Positions 43,925 to 55,303 of a stretch of 64,000 nucleotides of DNA are shown here, one piece after another. A program made the position numbers and the translations under genes. Below the pieces are notes generated by a model. It did not search any database, was not told the DNA's origin, and saw only the letters and a program-made list of their open reading frames with translations. This DNA comes from Hyphomicrobiales bacterium (GTDB lineage Bacteria > Pseudomonadota > Alphaproteobacteria > Rhizobiales > NORP267), in NCBI GenBank assembly GCA_021775855.1, contig JAJFGZ010000040.1:62001-126000 (forward strand), written 5' to 3'. The number at the start of each line of letters is the position of its first letter. The first letter of the stretch is position 1.

Positions 43925-44533
43925 CTAAAACAGTCCAGCGATCAGGGACGCCGCGATTGTCCACATAACCAGGCCGATTGCGATGTCCAGCACGCGCCAC
44001 GCGTTGGGATTTCGAAATATTGGGGCCAACAACGTGGCGCCGTATCCAAGGCCGTAAAACCAGACGAACGAGGCGAAAGCCGCGCCAGCGCCGAACGCGG
44101 CGCGCGCGCTACCATCGTACCGCGCCGAGATACCGCCGAGCATCAGCACCGTATCCAGATAGACGTGCGGGTTCAGCCAGGTGAGCATCAATACCGTGGT
44201 CACGGCAACCGCCAGGGATTGGGCGCCGCCCGATCTCGATTCCAGCCGATTGGGTTTCCGCGCCCGGTTGAGAGCAAGCGCGCCGTAAACGATCAGAAAA
44301 AGGGCCCCAAAGATCGTGGCTACGATGATCAATACCGGCCAAGAGCGGACAATGGTGCCGAAGCCCGCGACGCCCGCCGCGATCAATAGTGCGTCCGACA
44401 AAAAGCAGATCGTTGTAACCGCAAATACGTGCCGGCGCGCAATCCCCTGCCCCAACACATAGGCGTTCTGGGCCCCGATCGCGATGATTAACCCGGCACC
44501 AAGCAAGAACCCTTCAAGCGCTGCTGCTCCCAT
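43925..44533 (-). CDS. LysE/ArgO-type amino-acid exporter
   Basis: 202 residues with about five or six hydrophobic helices. The start GFLLGAGLIIAIGAQNAYVLGQG and the mid segment MLTWLNPHVYLDTVLMLGG are the hallmarks of the LysE/ArgO branch, which exports basic amino acids. It could relieve amino-acid overload from nearby catabolism. No LysG/ArgP-type regulator is next to it; the DUF1989 gene starts divergently. Confidence 0.92.
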   Translation of the reverse strand: MGAAALEGFLLGAGLIIAIGAQNAYVLGQGIARRHVFAVTTICFLSDALLIAAGVAGFGTIVRSWPVLIIVATIFGALFLIVYGALALNRARKPNRLESRSGGAQSLAVAVTTVLMLTWLNPHVYLDTVLMLGGISARYDGSARAAFGAGAAFASFVWFYGLGYGATLLAPIFRNPNAWRVLDIAIGLVMWTIAASLIAGLF

Positions 44534-44632
44534 CTAACGAATTTCAGGCGCGTAAAAAATAGATTTCACCGGAGATTCCTGTGGTAGCGTTTGACGACAA
44601 TTTATACGGATACTTACGATGGGGACAAGAGC

Positions 44633-45232
44633 ATGGGTGAATTGATCACAATACCGGCACGGGGCGGCAAGGCGGCTTACCTCAACAACGGGCAGGCGAT
44701 CAAAATTATCAACACCCACGGCGAGCAGGTGGTTGATACCTGGGCGTTTCGCACTGCCCATATGATCGAGTTCATGTCGATGGAACATACCCGGCCGACG
44801 ATCCAGCGGATGATCCCCAGGGTTGGCGATCATCTTTATACCAACAAACGGCGCCCCATCCTGCATTTCGAGGAAGATACCACACCCGGCCATCACGATA
44901 CGCTGATGGCAGCCTGCGATAATGAACGCTACGGCCTGCTTGGCTGTACCGACTATCACGATAACTGCACCGACAATCTATCCGCAGGCCTGCGCGAACT
45001 GGGACTGCGCGAACCGGAAACCCCCAGCCCGTTCAATCTCTTCATGAATATCCCCTGGACCGAAGAAGGAGCGCTCTCGTTTGAAGCGCCGACCACAAAG
45101 CCAGGTGATTATGTGGTGCTGCGCGCCCAAATGGATTGCGTCATCGCCATGTCCGCCTGCCCTCAGGATATCCTGCCCATCAACGGCGTAGGGGTGTCTC
45201 CCACGGACGCGCATTTCGAGATTTTGGAGTAA
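44633..45232 (+). CDS. DUF1989 (urea-amidolyase-associated type) protein
   Basis: 199 residues. Recognisable DUF1989 features: a start TIPARGGKAAYLNNGQAIKI, NTHGEQVVDTWAF, the Cys/His-rich GCTDYHDNCTDN, FNLFMNIPW and RAQMDCVIAMSACPQD. Relatives accompany urea carboxylase or amine degradation, and some act in aminomethyl-group chemistry, but no reaction is generally established. The conserved Cys, His and Asp suggest a metal site. I start at ATG 44633; an in-frame TTG exists at 44591. Confidence 0.85.
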   Translation: MGELITIPARGGKAAYLNNGQAIKIINTHGEQVVDTWAFRTAHMIEFMSMEHTRPTIQRMIPRVGDHLYTNKRRPILHFEEDTTPGHHDTLMAACDNERYGLLGCTDYHDNCTDNLSAGLRELGLREPETPSPFNLFMNIPWTEEGALSFEAPTTKPGDYVVLRAQMDCVIAMSACPQDILPINGVGVSPTDAHFEILE

Positions 45233-45241
45233 ACTGGGGTC

Positions 45242-45997
45242 TTAAACGTGCTGACCACCGTTGATATGGAGGTTGGTGCCGGTGACGTAACTGGAAGCGT
45301 CAGTGCACAGAAAATAGATCGCGCGGGCGACTTCTTCCGATGACCCCAAGCGACGCAGTGGGATTTTTTCGACCAGCTTTTCGGAGCCGGGGGACAGGAT
45401 CGAGGTTTCGATTTCGCCGGGTGAGATTGAATTCACGCGGATGCCGAGCGGGCCGAAATCCGATGCCATTTCGCGGGTCAGACCTGCAAGCGCCGCCTTT
45501 GACGTTGCATACGCCGCGCCCGCAAAGGGGTGGACCCGGCTGCCGGCGATCGATGTGACATTGACGACCGATCCCTTGGCGGCCGCCAGTTCGTCGACCA
45601 GACCGCGCGCCAGCATGATGGGGCCGAAAAAATTGACCTGGAACACGGTTTGCCAGTCCGCCATGTTCATGTCGATTGCGCCAAGGCGCTCGCCGTCCGG
45701 CCCTTTCGGCGAAATCGCGGCGTTGTTGACAAGCGCGTTCAACCGCCCGCCTTCGGCGTCGAGACGCTCTTTCATTTCCAGAATTGCCGTGCGGGTATTC
45801 TCAATATCGGCGAGATCCACCTGGATATGGTCCTCTGGCCCTGCTTCCCATGGGCAATCCTCCGGAAAGGCGTGGCGCGAACAGGTGATGACCCGCCACC
45901 CGGCGCTTGAAAAACGTTTGACCGTGGCGTGCCCGATCCCCCGGCTAGCGCCTGTGAGAATCAATGTGCGACGTGGTTCGTTTGTATCCGTCATCAT
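45242..45997 (-). CDS. Short-chain dehydrogenase/reductase
   Basis: 251 residues, classical SDR. Cofactor motif TGASRGIG near residue 16, VDLADIENT, NNAA, catalytic Ser in VNVTSIAGS, catalytic YATSK, and the ending SSYVTGTNLHINGGQHV. An Arg just after the Gly motif suggests NADP(H). The substrate is not predictable. GAAGA precedes the first ATG. It ends a few bases from the convergent DUF1989 gene. Confidence 0.9.
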   Translation of the reverse strand: MMTDTNEPRRTLILTGASRGIGHATVKRFSSAGWRVITCSRHAFPEDCPWEAGPEDHIQVDLADIENTRTAILEMKERLDAEGGRLNALVNNAAISPKGPDGERLGAIDMNMADWQTVFQVNFFGPIMLARGLVDELAAAKGSVVNVTSIAGSRVHPFAGAAYATSKAALAGLTREMASDFGPLGIRVNSISPGEIETSILSPGSEKLVEKIPLRRLGSSEEVARAIYFLCTDASSYVTGTNLHINGGQHV

Positions 45998-46061
45998 TCT
46001 TCAATTTCTGTTTCGCGTGGCCCTTCGGGTCTGACGACATTCTAACACGCTCAAATATGAG

Positions 46062-46700
46062 TTATGGGTAAAGAATTGCGCGCTGCCAGTCGTCGCCTTC
46101 CGCTTCCCTTCGGAACACCAACCGGTCGTGGAGACGGAACGGGCGATCGTGCCAGAATTCGATCTCGACCGGGACAAGCCTGAACCCGGACCAATGGTCC
46201 GGCCGGGGAACCTTGCCAAGGCCGAATTTGGTGCCAAATTTGGCAACTGCTTTCTCCAGGGCAAACCGGCTTTCCAACTCACGGGATTGCTGCGAAGCCC
46301 ACGCTCCGATCCGGCTCCCGCGCGGGCGGCTCTCAAAATAGGCGTTGGCTTCATCCGCGCTGACCCGGGATACCGGGCCGCGTAGCCGGATCTGCCGGCG
46401 CAATGATTTCCAGTGGAACATCAACGCCGCCTTGCCGTTGCCGAGCAGCTCGCGCCCCTTGGCGCTTTCAAAATTCGTGTAGAATACGAAGCCGGCCTCG
46501 TCGATGCCCTTGAGAAGCACCATCCGCACATTTGGTAACCCGTCGCCATCCACACTGGCGAGCGCCATCGCATTGGGGTCATTCGGTTCGGACTGTTCCG
46601 CATCGCCCATCCACGAAGAAAAAAGCGAAAGCGGGTCTGTCGCCGTGAGAAAGTCGTCCGCCGGCGCGCCTTTATAAAAACCGGTGTTGCTCTTGGTCAT
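46062..46700 (-). CDS. pdxH: Pyridoxamine 5'-phosphate oxidase
   Basis: 212 residues, FMN enzyme of the vitamin B6 pathway that makes pyridoxal 5'-phosphate, the cofactor of the several transaminases in this window. Motifs: [71 protein letters not shown] and the ending [16 protein letters not shown]. Length and key residues are normal. The C-terminus WQRAILYP varies slightly from the usual RLYP. Confidence 0.95.
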   Translation of the reverse strand: MTKSNTGFYKGAPADDFLTATDPLSLFSSWMGDAEQSEPNDPNAMALASVDGDGLPNVRMVLLKGIDEAGFVFYTNFESAKGRELLGNGKAALMFHWKSLRRQIRLRGPVSRVSADEANAYFESRPRGSRIGAWASQQSRELESRFALEKAVAKFGTKFGLGKVPRPDHWSGFRLVPVEIEFWHDRPFRLHDRLVFRREAEGDDWQRAILYP

Positions 46701-46892
46701 GCGCCAAATGCTACCTTATGCAGTTCTGTCTACAGTTTTCTGATAACTGGGTTTTCCGTATCCAGTGATATAGGACAAATAGCGCCATAACCCCAATCCT
46801 AATGATGCCGATTGGATGGATAGTGGTAGACGCGCCAATTCAACGGACTATCATGTGGGAAACATTGGAATAATTTTCTTTCAGGGGGCCTT

Positions 46893-47711
46893 ATGACTGC
46901 ATGCGGAATTTTGGAGGGTAAGCGCGGCCTGATCATGGGGGTCGCGAACCGGCGCTCGATCGCGTGGGGCATTGCAGAAGCCTGCCACAAGGCGGGGGCC
47001 GAGCTTGCCTTCACGTACCAGGGCGAGGCGCTGTTGAAACGGGTCAAGCCGCTCGCCGAGGAGGCCGGCAGCGACATGGTGCTGCCCTGCGACGTGACAG
47101 ACGAAGCAAGCCTTGAAGCCACCTTTGCTGAGATCGAGAAGAGCTGGGGCAAACTCGATTTTCTGGTTCACGCCATCGCTTTTTCCGACAAGGACGAATT
47201 GACCGGGCGCTACGTGGACACGACAAAAGAGAATTTCCAGAAAACCATGCTGATCTCCTGCTATTCGCTAACCGCGATTGCGCAGAAAGCCGAACCGCTG
47301 ATGAAGGAGGGAGGATCGATCCTGACCCTTACCTATTTTGGCGCCGAACGGGTCATGCCCCATTACAACGTGATGGGTGTCGCCAAGGCAGGGCTGGAGG
47401 CGAGCGTGCGGTACCTCGCGGAAGATCTGGGCAAGCAGGGAATCCGCGTAAATGCCATTTCCGCCGGGCCGATTAAAACCCTGGCCTCGTCAGGCATTGG
47501 CGATTTCCGCTACATCCTGAAATGGAACGAATATAACGCGCCGCTGCGGCGCACCGTTACCATCGAAGAGGTCGGCCAGTCGGGCCTGTACCTCCTGTCG
47601 GATATGGGCAAAGCCGTAACCGGGGAAGTCCATCACGTGGATTCGGGCTATCATGTTGTCGGCATGAAGGCAGTGGATGCACCAGATATAAGTACAGTGG
47701 GGAAAGAGTAA
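46893..47711 (+). CDS. fabI: Enoyl-[acyl-carrier-protein] reductase (NADH)
   Basis: 272 residues, SDR-like FabI of fatty-acid synthesis II. Typical start GKRGLIMGVANRRSIAWGIA, FLVHAIAFSDKDELTGRYVD, and the catalytic Tyr-x6-Lys in HYNVMGVAKAGLEASVRYLA. The ending MGKAVTGEVHHVDSGYHVVG is characteristic. AGGGGG lies upstream of the ATG. It overlaps the next gene by one base (TAATG), so the reductase downstream is co-translated. Confidence 0.96.
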   Translation: MTACGILEGKRGLIMGVANRRSIAWGIAEACHKAGAELAFTYQGEALLKRVKPLAEEAGSDMVLPCDVTDEASLEATFAEIEKSWGKLDFLVHAIAFSDKDELTGRYVDTTKENFQKTMLISCYSLTAIAQKAEPLMKEGGSILTLTYFGAERVMPHYNVMGVAKAGLEASVRYLAEDLGKQGIRVNAISAGPIKTLASSGIGDFRYILKWNEYNAPLRRTVTIEEVGQSGLYLLSDMGKAVTGEVHHVDSGYHVVGMKAVDAPDISTVGKE

Positions 47712-48712
47712 TGCCGAAAAATCGTGTCGCACGCCTGAAGAGCCGTCCCGTCGGACTTGTTACCCGTGACAATTTTGATATCGAGTCCGATGAATTGCCG
47801 GGACTTGAGGAAGGGCAAATTCTCGTCAAAATACAATTTGTCTCTCTCGATCCGGCCATGCGTGGATGGCTGGCCGAGGGCAAGTCCTATGTAGAGCCGG
47901 TCGCCGTCGGTGATGTGATGCGGTCCTATTCTGCGGGAATTGTGGAAGAATCGCGCCACCCGGATTTCGCGCCAGGGGATGCAGTCGCGGGGATGTTCGG
48001 GGTGCAGGAATATGCAATTATCGATTCCCGCGCTGCGCTGCGGGTCGATACCAGCTTGGCGCCGTTAGAACGCTGGATCGGCGGGCTCGGGATGCCGGGC
48101 GTAACCGCATATTTCGGCCTGCTGGATATAGGCAACCCGAAAGAGGGGGAAACCCTAGTCGTGTCGGCGGCCTCTGGAGCGGTTGGCTCGATCGTTGGAC
48201 AAATCGGCAAACTAAAGGGTTTACGGGTCGTCGGGATCGCGGGCGGGCCGGAGAAATGCAAATACATTGTCGACGAACTGGGATTTGACGCAGCGGTCGA
48301 TTACAAGGCCGGGAATCTGCGCGCGGCACTCAAGGAGCATTGCCCGGACGGCGTCGATATTTATTTCGAGAATGTCGGCGGCGAAATAACCGATACGGTC
48401 ATGAACCTCATGAATATCGGTGGCCGGGTCCCGGTATGCGGCATGATTTCAGTCTACAACGCGACGGAAATACCCCCCGGTCTGAAGAGCATCCGATCCG
48501 TTCTCGTCAACCGCCTCCGGGTCCAGGGCTTCATTGTCTTTGACTTTGCAAAAAGATACCCCGAAGCCGTCAAGGCCCTAGGCGAGTGGCACGCGAGCGG
48601 TCTCCTGAAAATGCGTGAAGACGTGCGCGATGGTGGGGTCGATGCCTTCCCGGACGTCCTGAACATGCTCTATTCCGGCGAAAATAACGGCAAATTGGTT
48701 TTACGCGTTTAA
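47711..48712 (+). CDS. NADP-dependent MDR oxidoreductase (CurA/leukotriene-B4-dehydrogenase-like)
   Basis: 333 residues, zinc-free medium-chain dehydrogenase. It has the subfamily start RVARLKSRPVGLVTRDNFDI, SLDPAMRGWLAEGKSY, VSAASGAVGSIVGQIGKLKG for NADP(H), DIYFENVGGEI and NRLRVQGFIVFDFAKRYPEA. Members reduce alkenal/one double bonds or curcumin-like enones. Its start lies in the fabI stop. No zinc ligands are visible, as expected. Confidence 0.9.
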   Translation: MPKNRVARLKSRPVGLVTRDNFDIESDELPGLEEGQILVKIQFVSLDPAMRGWLAEGKSYVEPVAVGDVMRSYSAGIVEESRHPDFAPGDAVAGMFGVQEYAIIDSRAALRVDTSLAPLERWIGGLGMPGVTAYFGLLDIGNPKEGETLVVSAASGAVGSIVGQIGKLKGLRVVGIAGGPEKCKYIVDELGFDAAVDYKAGNLRAALKEHCPDGVDIYFENVGGEITDTVMNLMNIGGRVPVCGMISVYNATEIPPGLKSIRSVLVNRLRVQGFIVFDFAKRYPEAVKALGEWHASGLLKMREDVRDGGVDAFPDVLNMLYSGENNGKLVLRV

Positions 48713-48970
48713 GTTGCAATAGATACTTTTATTCAACTTTTAATATATTGGTAACTGATTCCCGTTATTCAATAACTGTCTGCAAAAACACAGACTTTGG
48801 GCTTCGCTGTCGCCCCGGAAAAGGCACCATATCCTGACGGCGAAGCCCTACCCTTATCCCTGCACATCCACGATAATTGCGGCCTGCTGTTGACCAAATT
48901 GACGGGATCGGTTTGACCCCCGCCGGGCGAGCGCCTACAAGCAGGAAAATCATCGATCCTGGCGAGACCC
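48713..48970 (+). other. Leader region of aroC with a long-armed inverted repeat
   Basis: 258 bases. The first 60 are A+T-rich and promoter-like (TTCAAC and TATATT near 48735-48750). GGGCTTCGC (48799-48807) and GCGAAGCCC (48840-48848) form a 9-base perfect stem enclosing 32 bases, within which GCC/GGC can pair. No T-run follows. It could be a structured 5' leader or a small RNA; no known riboswitch motif was recognised. Confidence 0.45.
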
Positions 48971-50056
48971 ATGTCGCACAATTCGTTCGGCCACCTTTTC
49001 CGCATGACCACCTGGGGCGAAAGCCACGGCCCGGCGATCGGCTGCGTGGTGGACGGCTGTCCACCCGGGATCGCGCTGACGGAAGCCGATATCCAGGCGC
49101 ATCTGGACAAGCGCCGGCCCGGGCAGTCCCGGTTCACGACTCAGCGCCGCGAACCGGATCAAGTCCGCATCCTGTCCGGCGTCTTCGCTCACCCCGACAG
49201 CGGCGAACAGGTGACCACCGGCACGCCGATATCGCTGATGATCGAGAATGTCGACGCGCGCTCTAAAGATTACACCAACATCGCCAGCGCCTACCGGCCT
49301 GGCCACGCGGATTTTACCTACGAAGCCAAATACGGCTTGCGCGATTATCGTGGCGGCGGCCGGTCATCTGCGCGCGAAACAGCCTGCCGCGTCGCCGCAG
49401 GCGCGGTGGCCCGGAAGGTTCTGGACGGTGTGACGATCCGCGCGGCGCTGGTTCAGGTCGGCCAGCATGGAATCGACCGGGACAAATGGGATTGGGACCA
49501 GGTGGGTGAAAACCCGTTTTTCTCGCCCGATCCGGAGATCGTGGAATCCTGGTCCCGCTATCTTGATGACCTGCGTAAGGCGGGATCATCCTGCGGTGCC
49601 ATCGTTGAAGTTGTCGCCGAAGGTGTACCAGCCGGATGGGGCGCGCCGGTCTACGGCAAACTCGACCAGGATCTGGCGTCCGCGATGATGAGCATCAACG
49701 CGGTCAAAGGCGTTGAAATCGGTGCCGGTTTTGACGCGGCGGCGTTTACGGGCGAAGAAAATGCTGACGAAATTCGAATGATCAAAGGTAAGCCGGAGTT
49801 TCTCTCCAATCATGCGGGTGGTGTTCTTGGGGGCATTTCGTCCGGACAGGATCTGGTGGTGCGCTTTGCGGTCAAGCCCACGTCCAGCATATTGACCCCG
49901 CGCCGCACGATCGACCGGGACGGGAACGAGACTGACATTTCCACCAAAGGGCGCCACGACCCCTGCGTCGGCATCCGCGCGGTGCCCATCGGCGAAGCCA
50001 TGATGGCGCTGGTTCTGGCCGACCATAAGCTGCGCCATCGTGGGCAAAACGGCTAG
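48971..50056 (+). CDS. aroC: Chorismate synthase
   Basis: 361 residues, the normal length. It makes chorismate from 5-enolpyruvylshikimate 3-phosphate using reduced FMN, last step of the shikimate pathway. Start [79 protein letters not shown] and [19 protein letters not shown] are all standard signature regions. Stand-alone, with a 258-base leader. Confidence 0.97.
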   Translation: MSHNSFGHLFRMTTWGESHGPAIGCVVDGCPPGIALTEADIQAHLDKRRPGQSRFTTQRREPDQVRILSGVFAHPDSGEQVTTGTPISLMIENVDARSKDYTNIASAYRPGHADFTYEAKYGLRDYRGGGRSSARETACRVAAGAVARKVLDGVTIRAALVQVGQHGIDRDKWDWDQVGENPFFSPDPEIVESWSRYLDDLRKAGSSCGAIVEVVAEGVPAGWGAPVYGKLDQDLASAMMSINAVKGVEIGAGFDAAAFTGEENADEIRMIKGKPEFLSNHAGGVLGGISSGQDLVVRFAVKPTSSILTPRRTIDRDGNETDISTKGRHDPCVGIRAVPIGEAMMALVLADHKLRHRGQNG

Positions 50057-50057
50057 T

Positions 50058-51134
50058 CTAAATTTTCTCGAAAACGCTGCGTTTTGAGATAAAAATCGGC
50101 GTTGATTCCCGCAACTCCAACCCTGCATGGCTGAACAAATCCGCCAGATCTTCCTTGATATACGAACCATGATACGGCTCGTGGAAAAATCGCGGGAATC
50201 CCCTGAGCAGATCGTCGAATTCCGAGATATCGCCCAGTTGCAGTGAATCCATGTGGACATAAATGCCCCCGGGCTTCAGGACGCGGGCTATTTCACGCGC
50301 CACGGCGCGGCGGATTTTGGGTGGTAATTCGTGGAATAGAAATGTCGATGTTACGCAGTCAAGGCTGCTTTCAGCGAACGGCAAGGCTTCACCCTTGGCA
50401 AGCAGGAACCTGACATTGGAGCGGTGCCCCACTTGCCTGCGGGCTTCGTGCAGATATTCTTCCGACAGGTCCAGTCCCTGCATATCGAGGCGGGGAAACG
50501 CCGCGCAGGCAGCATCGATCAGGCGTCCCGTGCCGCAGGCGACATCCAGCAAGCGCAGCTTTCTCTGATCCTTGCCGGTAATAAATTTCGCCAGCGGCAC
50601 CAGCGATTGCCGGCGCATTAGATTGGCCGAGCCACCAAACAGCGATTCCACCTGGATATCGTATATCCGGGCCGATTCGTCGCTCATCCAGCCGTCGGTC
50701 TGATAGTGGAAATTCTGCAGATAATAGCGCGGGCGCTTTTCCCGGTTTTCGTCGTTTAAAACCTCGTCGTGGATTTCTTGCTGCCGCCGGCGATTGCTTG
50801 CCGGAAGGTCGGCGTAAAAATTCCGGATGCGGCCCACCTGCGCGAGCAGGGATCCGTCATTGTCGCGGGGCATCGGGTAATAGCCCATGGCAACGTTGTG
50901 AAGATCCTCGCGAAAAAGTGCGCGCAAATTGCGGGATACGAGGCCTGCAGGCGGCGGTTTGAGTTCGGCCCGGTTTTGTTTCCGCTCCTTGCCGACCGCG
51001 CGTCGCAACGACGTTGAGGTTTGGGAATAGAGCGCCATGCGCGCCAATTGACGCAAACCATATTCAGCCACCGCGACACGTGGCAGGCGTCTGCGCTTTT
51101 GCTCGCTATCCCGGTCGGTATATGTCGCCGTCAT
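50058..51134 (-). CDS. Class I SAM-dependent methyltransferase
   Basis: 358 residues. The C-terminal half is a Rossmann methyltransferase: motif I LRLLDVACGTGRLIDAA near residue 200, GLDLSEEYLHEAR, SSLDCVTSTFLFHELP and VLKPGGIYVHMDS. The N-terminal 190 residues are Arg-rich and include NFHYQTDGWMSDESARIYD, seen in some cofactor- or quinone-type methyltransferases. Substrate unknown. I prefer ATG 51134 over an in-frame start at 51221, which lies inside dxs. It follows dxs by 22 bases and ends the six-gene leftward run. Confidence 0.85.
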   Translation of the reverse strand: MTATYTDRDSEQKRRRLPRVAVAEYGLRQLARMALYSQTSTSLRRAVGKERKQNRAELKPPPAGLVSRNLRALFREDLHNVAMGYYPMPRDNDGSLLAQVGRIRNFYADLPASNRRRQQEIHDEVLNDENREKRPRYYLQNFHYQTDGWMSDESARIYDIQVESLFGGSANLMRRQSLVPLAKFITGKDQRKLRLLDVACGTGRLIDAACAAFPRLDMQGLDLSEEYLHEARRQVGHRSNVRFLLAKGEALPFAESSLDCVTSTFLFHELPPKIRRAVAREIARVLKPGGIYVHMDSLQLGDISEFDDLLRGFPRFFHEPYHGSYIKEDLADLFSHAGLELRESTPIFISKRSVFEKI

Positions 51135-51156
51135 TTCTGAAGTCCGATGGTCTGGA

Positions 51157-53079
51157 TCAAGCGCGTCGCGAGGTTTCCTCGGCAAGATTGCGGCCAAGCA
51201 GGCCGGATACTTTTTCAACAATGGCGTCGCTATCTAGGCCGGCCTGGATATACATATTGGCTGGCGAATCCTGATCGATAAAACGGTCCGGAAGCGTCAT
51301 GGCGCGGAATTTGAGATTGCCATCCAGCAACCCGTCCTCCGCCATAAACTGCATGACATGGGCGTGAAATCCACCGATCGAGCCCTCTTCGATCGTGATC
51401 AGGATATCGTGGTTTGACGCCAGATCGCGGATCAACTCGTGGTCGAGAGGTTTTGCAAACCGTGCATCAGCTACCGTTGTCGAGAGGCCAAGGGAAGCCA
51501 GTTCCTCCGCCGCATCGCGACACTCGCCAAGGCGGGTGCCGAGCGATAGAAGCGCGATAGCTGTGCCGCGCTGGATGATCCGGCCCTTGCCAATCTCCAA
51601 CGGGATACCCTCTTCCGGCATCTCGGTACCAACACCCTCACCGCGCGGATAGCGCACGGCGGACGGACCGTCGTCTATTTGGGCAGCAGTTGCGATCATG
51701 TGGACCAGCTCGGATTCGTCCGCTGCCGCCATGACCGTGAAATTCGGCAGGGTCGCCAGATAGGTAATATCGAATGCGCCGGCATGGGTCGGGCCGTCGG
51801 CACCGACCAGCCCTGCCCGGTCGATTGCAAACCTGACCGGCAGGTTCTGGATCGCGACGTCGTGCACGACCTGATCGTACGCACGCTGCAGGAACGTCGA
51901 ATAGATGACCGCGAACGGTTTCATGCCTTCGGCCGCAAGACCGGCGGCGAATGTCACCCCGTGCTGCTCCGCGATGCCAACGTCGAAACACCGGTCAGGA
52001 AATACATTTGCAAAACGATCAAGCCCCGTGCCTCCCGGCATAGCTGCTGTGATCGCAACGATGCGCTCATCCTTGCGCGCTTCTTTGATCAAGCTGTCGG
52101 AAAATACCCTTGTATAGCTCAGCGCGTTGGCTTGCGACTTCACCTGGTTGCCGGTGACCACGTCGAATTTAGATACGCCGTGATATTTGTCAGCAGAATT
52201 CTCGGCGGGCCCATAGCCCTTGCCTTTTTTGGTTACCACATGGACCAATACCGGGCCTTGTTTGGCGTCGCGTACGTTGCGCAAGACCGGCAACAGGTGG
52301 TCCATATTGTGGCCATCGATTGGCCCGACATAATAAAACCCAAGCTCTTCAAACAGCGTACCGCCGGTCCAGTATCCGCGCGCGAATTCTTCCGCCTTTG
52401 ATGCCTTGTCGTGTAAAAAGCGCGGTAGGCGACGGGCGATCTGGCGGCCGACTTCGCGGACACTCAAATAGGTCTGCGACGAAACAAGCCGCGCCAGATA
52501 AGCGCTCATGGCGCCGACCGGCGGGGCAATCGACATGTCGTTATCATTCAGAATCACGATCAGGTCGGATTCGAGCGCGCCCGCATTATTCATAGCTTCA
52601 TACGCCATGCCCGCCGACATGGCGCCGTCGCCAATCACACAGATTACCTGGTTGTCGCGCGCATTCAGATCCCGCGCCACCGCCATGCCGAGCCCGGCGG
52701 AAATCGACGTCGAGGCATGCGCCGCGCCGAACGGGTCGTAGTCGGATTCATCGCGCTTGGTGAAGCCAGACAGGCCGCCGCCCTTGCGCAAGGTGCGGAT
52801 ACGATCACGCCGCTCTGTCAGGATTTTGTGCGGATAGCATTGATGCCCGACATCCCAGATCAACCGGTCGCGGGGGGTATCGAACACCTTGTGGATCGCG
52901 ACCGTCAACTCGACCACACCCAGACCCGCGCCCAAATGGCCGCCCGTCACGGAGACGGCGTCGATCATTTCGCGGCGCACTTCGTTGGCGAGATCGCTGA
53001 GCTTGTCGTCGGCTATATCGTGCAGATCCGCAGGCGCAACGATCGTGTCCAATAGCGGCGTGTCGGAGGTCTTTGACAC
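51157..53079 (-). CDS. dxs: 1-deoxy-D-xylulose-5-phosphate synthase
   Basis: 640 residues. Thiamine-diphosphate enzyme that starts the non-mevalonate isoprenoid pathway from pyruvate and glyceraldehyde 3-phosphate. Visible: [36 protein letters not shown], the ThDP/Mg site [32 protein letters not shown] and [19 protein letters not shown] start at GTG 53079, six bases after GGGAGA; an upstream in-frame start at 53100 lacks a ribosome site. It lies 116 bases after xseB, the order common in proteobacteria. Confidence 0.97.
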   Translation of the reverse strand: MSKTSDTPLLDTIVAPADLHDIADDKLSDLANEVRREMIDAVSVTGGHLGAGLGVVELTVAIHKVFDTPRDRLIWDVGHQCYPHKILTERRDRIRTLRKGGGLSGFTKRDESDYDPFGAAHASTSISAGLGMAVARDLNARDNQVICVIGDGAMSAGMAYEAMNNAGALESDLIVILNDNDMSIAPPVGAMSAYLARLVSSQTYLSVREVGRQIARRLPRFLHDKASKAEEFARGYWTGGTLFEELGFYYVGPIDGHNMDHLLPVLRNVRDAKQGPVLVHVVTKKGKGYGPAENSADKYHGVSKFDVVTGNQVKSQANALSYTRVFSDSLIKEARKDERIVAITAAMPGGTGLDRFANVFPDRCFDVGIAEQHGVTFAAGLAAEGMKPFAVIYSTFLQRAYDQVVHDVAIQNLPVRFAIDRAGLVGADGPTHAGAFDITYLATLPNFTVMAAADESELVHMIATAAQIDDGPSAVRYPRGEGVGTEMPEEGIPLEIGKGRIIQRGTAIALLSLGTRLGECRDAAEELASLGLSTTVADARFAKPLDHELIRDLASNHDILITIEEGSIGGFHAHVMQFMAEDGLLDGNLKFRAMTLPDRFIDQDSPANMYIQAGLDSDAIVEKVSGLLGRNLAEETSRRA

Positions 53080-53195
53080 TAAAATTCTCCCGCGGAGCAA
53101 GTCATTTAAAATCTTGCGCCTATTCTATAGCCATTTGCCGCAACAAGTCACCACACCGTGCCATAAGCGCGGGGCAACAACATGACATCAAACAA

Positions 53196-53447
53196 TTAAT
53201 CCACATCAAGCGGGGTTGTTCCGGTGGCCTGCTCGCCCGTTGCAGATATCTTTTCCACGCGGGATTCAGCTTGTTTCAGCAGGGCGTCACAGCGCGCCCG
53301 CAAAGCTTCTCCGCGCTCGTAAATCTGGATCGATTGTTCAAGGGCCACATCACCACTTTCGAGGCGGGTTACAATACCTTCGAGTTCGATCATTGCTTCT
53401 TCGAAGGACAGCGTCCCGGCGTCGGCCAATTTTTCTTTTTCAGTCAT
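53196..53447 (-). CDS. xseB: Exodeoxyribonuclease VII small subunit
   Basis: 83 residues. The core [20 protein letters not shown], then [20 protein letters not shown], is diagnostic. With XseA it forms a nuclease that degrades single-stranded DNA. xseA is not nearby, as is common. It sits 26 bases after the histone-deacetylase-like gene and upstream of dxs. Confidence 0.95.
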   Translation of the reverse strand: MTEKEKLADAGTLSFEEAMIELEGIVTRLESGDVALEQSIQIYERGEALRARCDALLKQAESRVEKISATGEQATGTTPLDVD

Positions 53448-53473
53448 CGTCTCTTCCCGAATTAATGTCTGCC

Positions 53474-54400
<927 letters not shown>

Positions 54401-54407
54401 AATTCTT

Positions 54408-55274
54408 CTAACCCTTCACAGCCTTGAGACTTTGTGGGGGAACAGAATCGTCCGGTACAAAGAAATCAAGGAAAAGATCCTGTGTTGGGTCTATCCTGTA
54501 TTGGTCGAGATCAGTGACCCCGTTTTCCACCAGGACGGAATCGTCGATCAGGAAATTCCCGGTAAAATCGCGAGACGGCTTGGTGAATATATGCCACGCG
54601 GCTTCGGCCATGATCTCCGGCGAGCGGCTAGCCTGCATCATCGCGTCACCGCCAACGATATATTTAATTGCCGAGGTAGCGATCGTGGTGCGTGGCCACA
54701 AGGCGTTGACCGCTATCCCCTGCGCCTTCAACTCTTCAGCCATGCCGAGCACGCAAAGGCTCATGCCGAATTTGGCAATTGTGTAAGCGACGTTGGGCGC
54801 AAACCATTTGGCCTTCATGTCGAGCGGCGGCGAGAGGTTCAGGATATGCGGGTTTTCCGATTTGGCGAGATGAGGGATGCAGGTCTTGGAGACCAGGAAG
54901 GTTCCGCGGGTATTCACCTGGTGCATCAGATCGAAGCGTTTCATATCGGTATTGACCGTATTGGTCATGCTAATCGCGCTCGCATTGTTGACGCAAATAT
55001 CGATTCCGCCAAAGGTCTCGACTGTTTTATTGACGGCATCGACGACACTTTCCTCTTCGCGTACATCGACAATCAGGGGCAGAGCCCTACCGCCCGCCGC
55101 CTCAATCTCCTCCGCTGCCGTATAGATAGTGCCGGGCAGTTTCGGGTGCGGCTCGGCCGATTTGGCGGCAATCGCCACGTTGGCGCCATCGCGCGCTGCA
55201 CGAAGGCCGATGGACAAACCTATCCCCCGGCTAGCGCCGGAAATGAACAGCGTTTTCCCTTTTAGGTTCGCCAA
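54408..55274 (-). CDS. Short-chain dehydrogenase of the HSDL2 type
   Basis: 288 residues. NADP-type start LKGKTLFISGASRGIGLSI, NNASAISMTNT, catalytic Tyr-Lys in NVAYTIAKFGMSLCVLGMAE, and ALWPRTTIATSAIKYIVGGD typical of hydroxysteroid-dehydrogenase-like-2 proteins. A sterol-carrier domain, present in eukaryotic HSDL2, is absent. Probably acts on acyl-CoA or lipid intermediates, in line with the acyl-CoA dehydrogenase gene 29 bases upstream. The start is TTG with a perfect AGGAGG six bases before it. Confidence 0.9.
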   Translation of the reverse strand: MANLKGKTLFISGASRGIGLSIGLRAARDGANVAIAAKSAEPHPKLPGTIYTAAEEIEAAGGRALPLIVDVREEESVVDAVNKTVETFGGIDICVNNASAISMTNTVNTDMKRFDLMHQVNTRGTFLVSKTCIPHLAKSENPHILNLSPPLDMKAKWFAPNVAYTIAKFGMSLCVLGMAEELKAQGIAVNALWPRTTIATSAIKYIVGGDAMMQASRSPEIMAEAAWHIFTKPSRDFTGNFLIDDSVLVENGVTDLDQYRIDPTQDLFLDFFVPDDSVPPQSLKAVKG

Positions 55275-55303
55275 ATCGTCCTCCTGTTTTGTGGTATGAT
55301 GCC

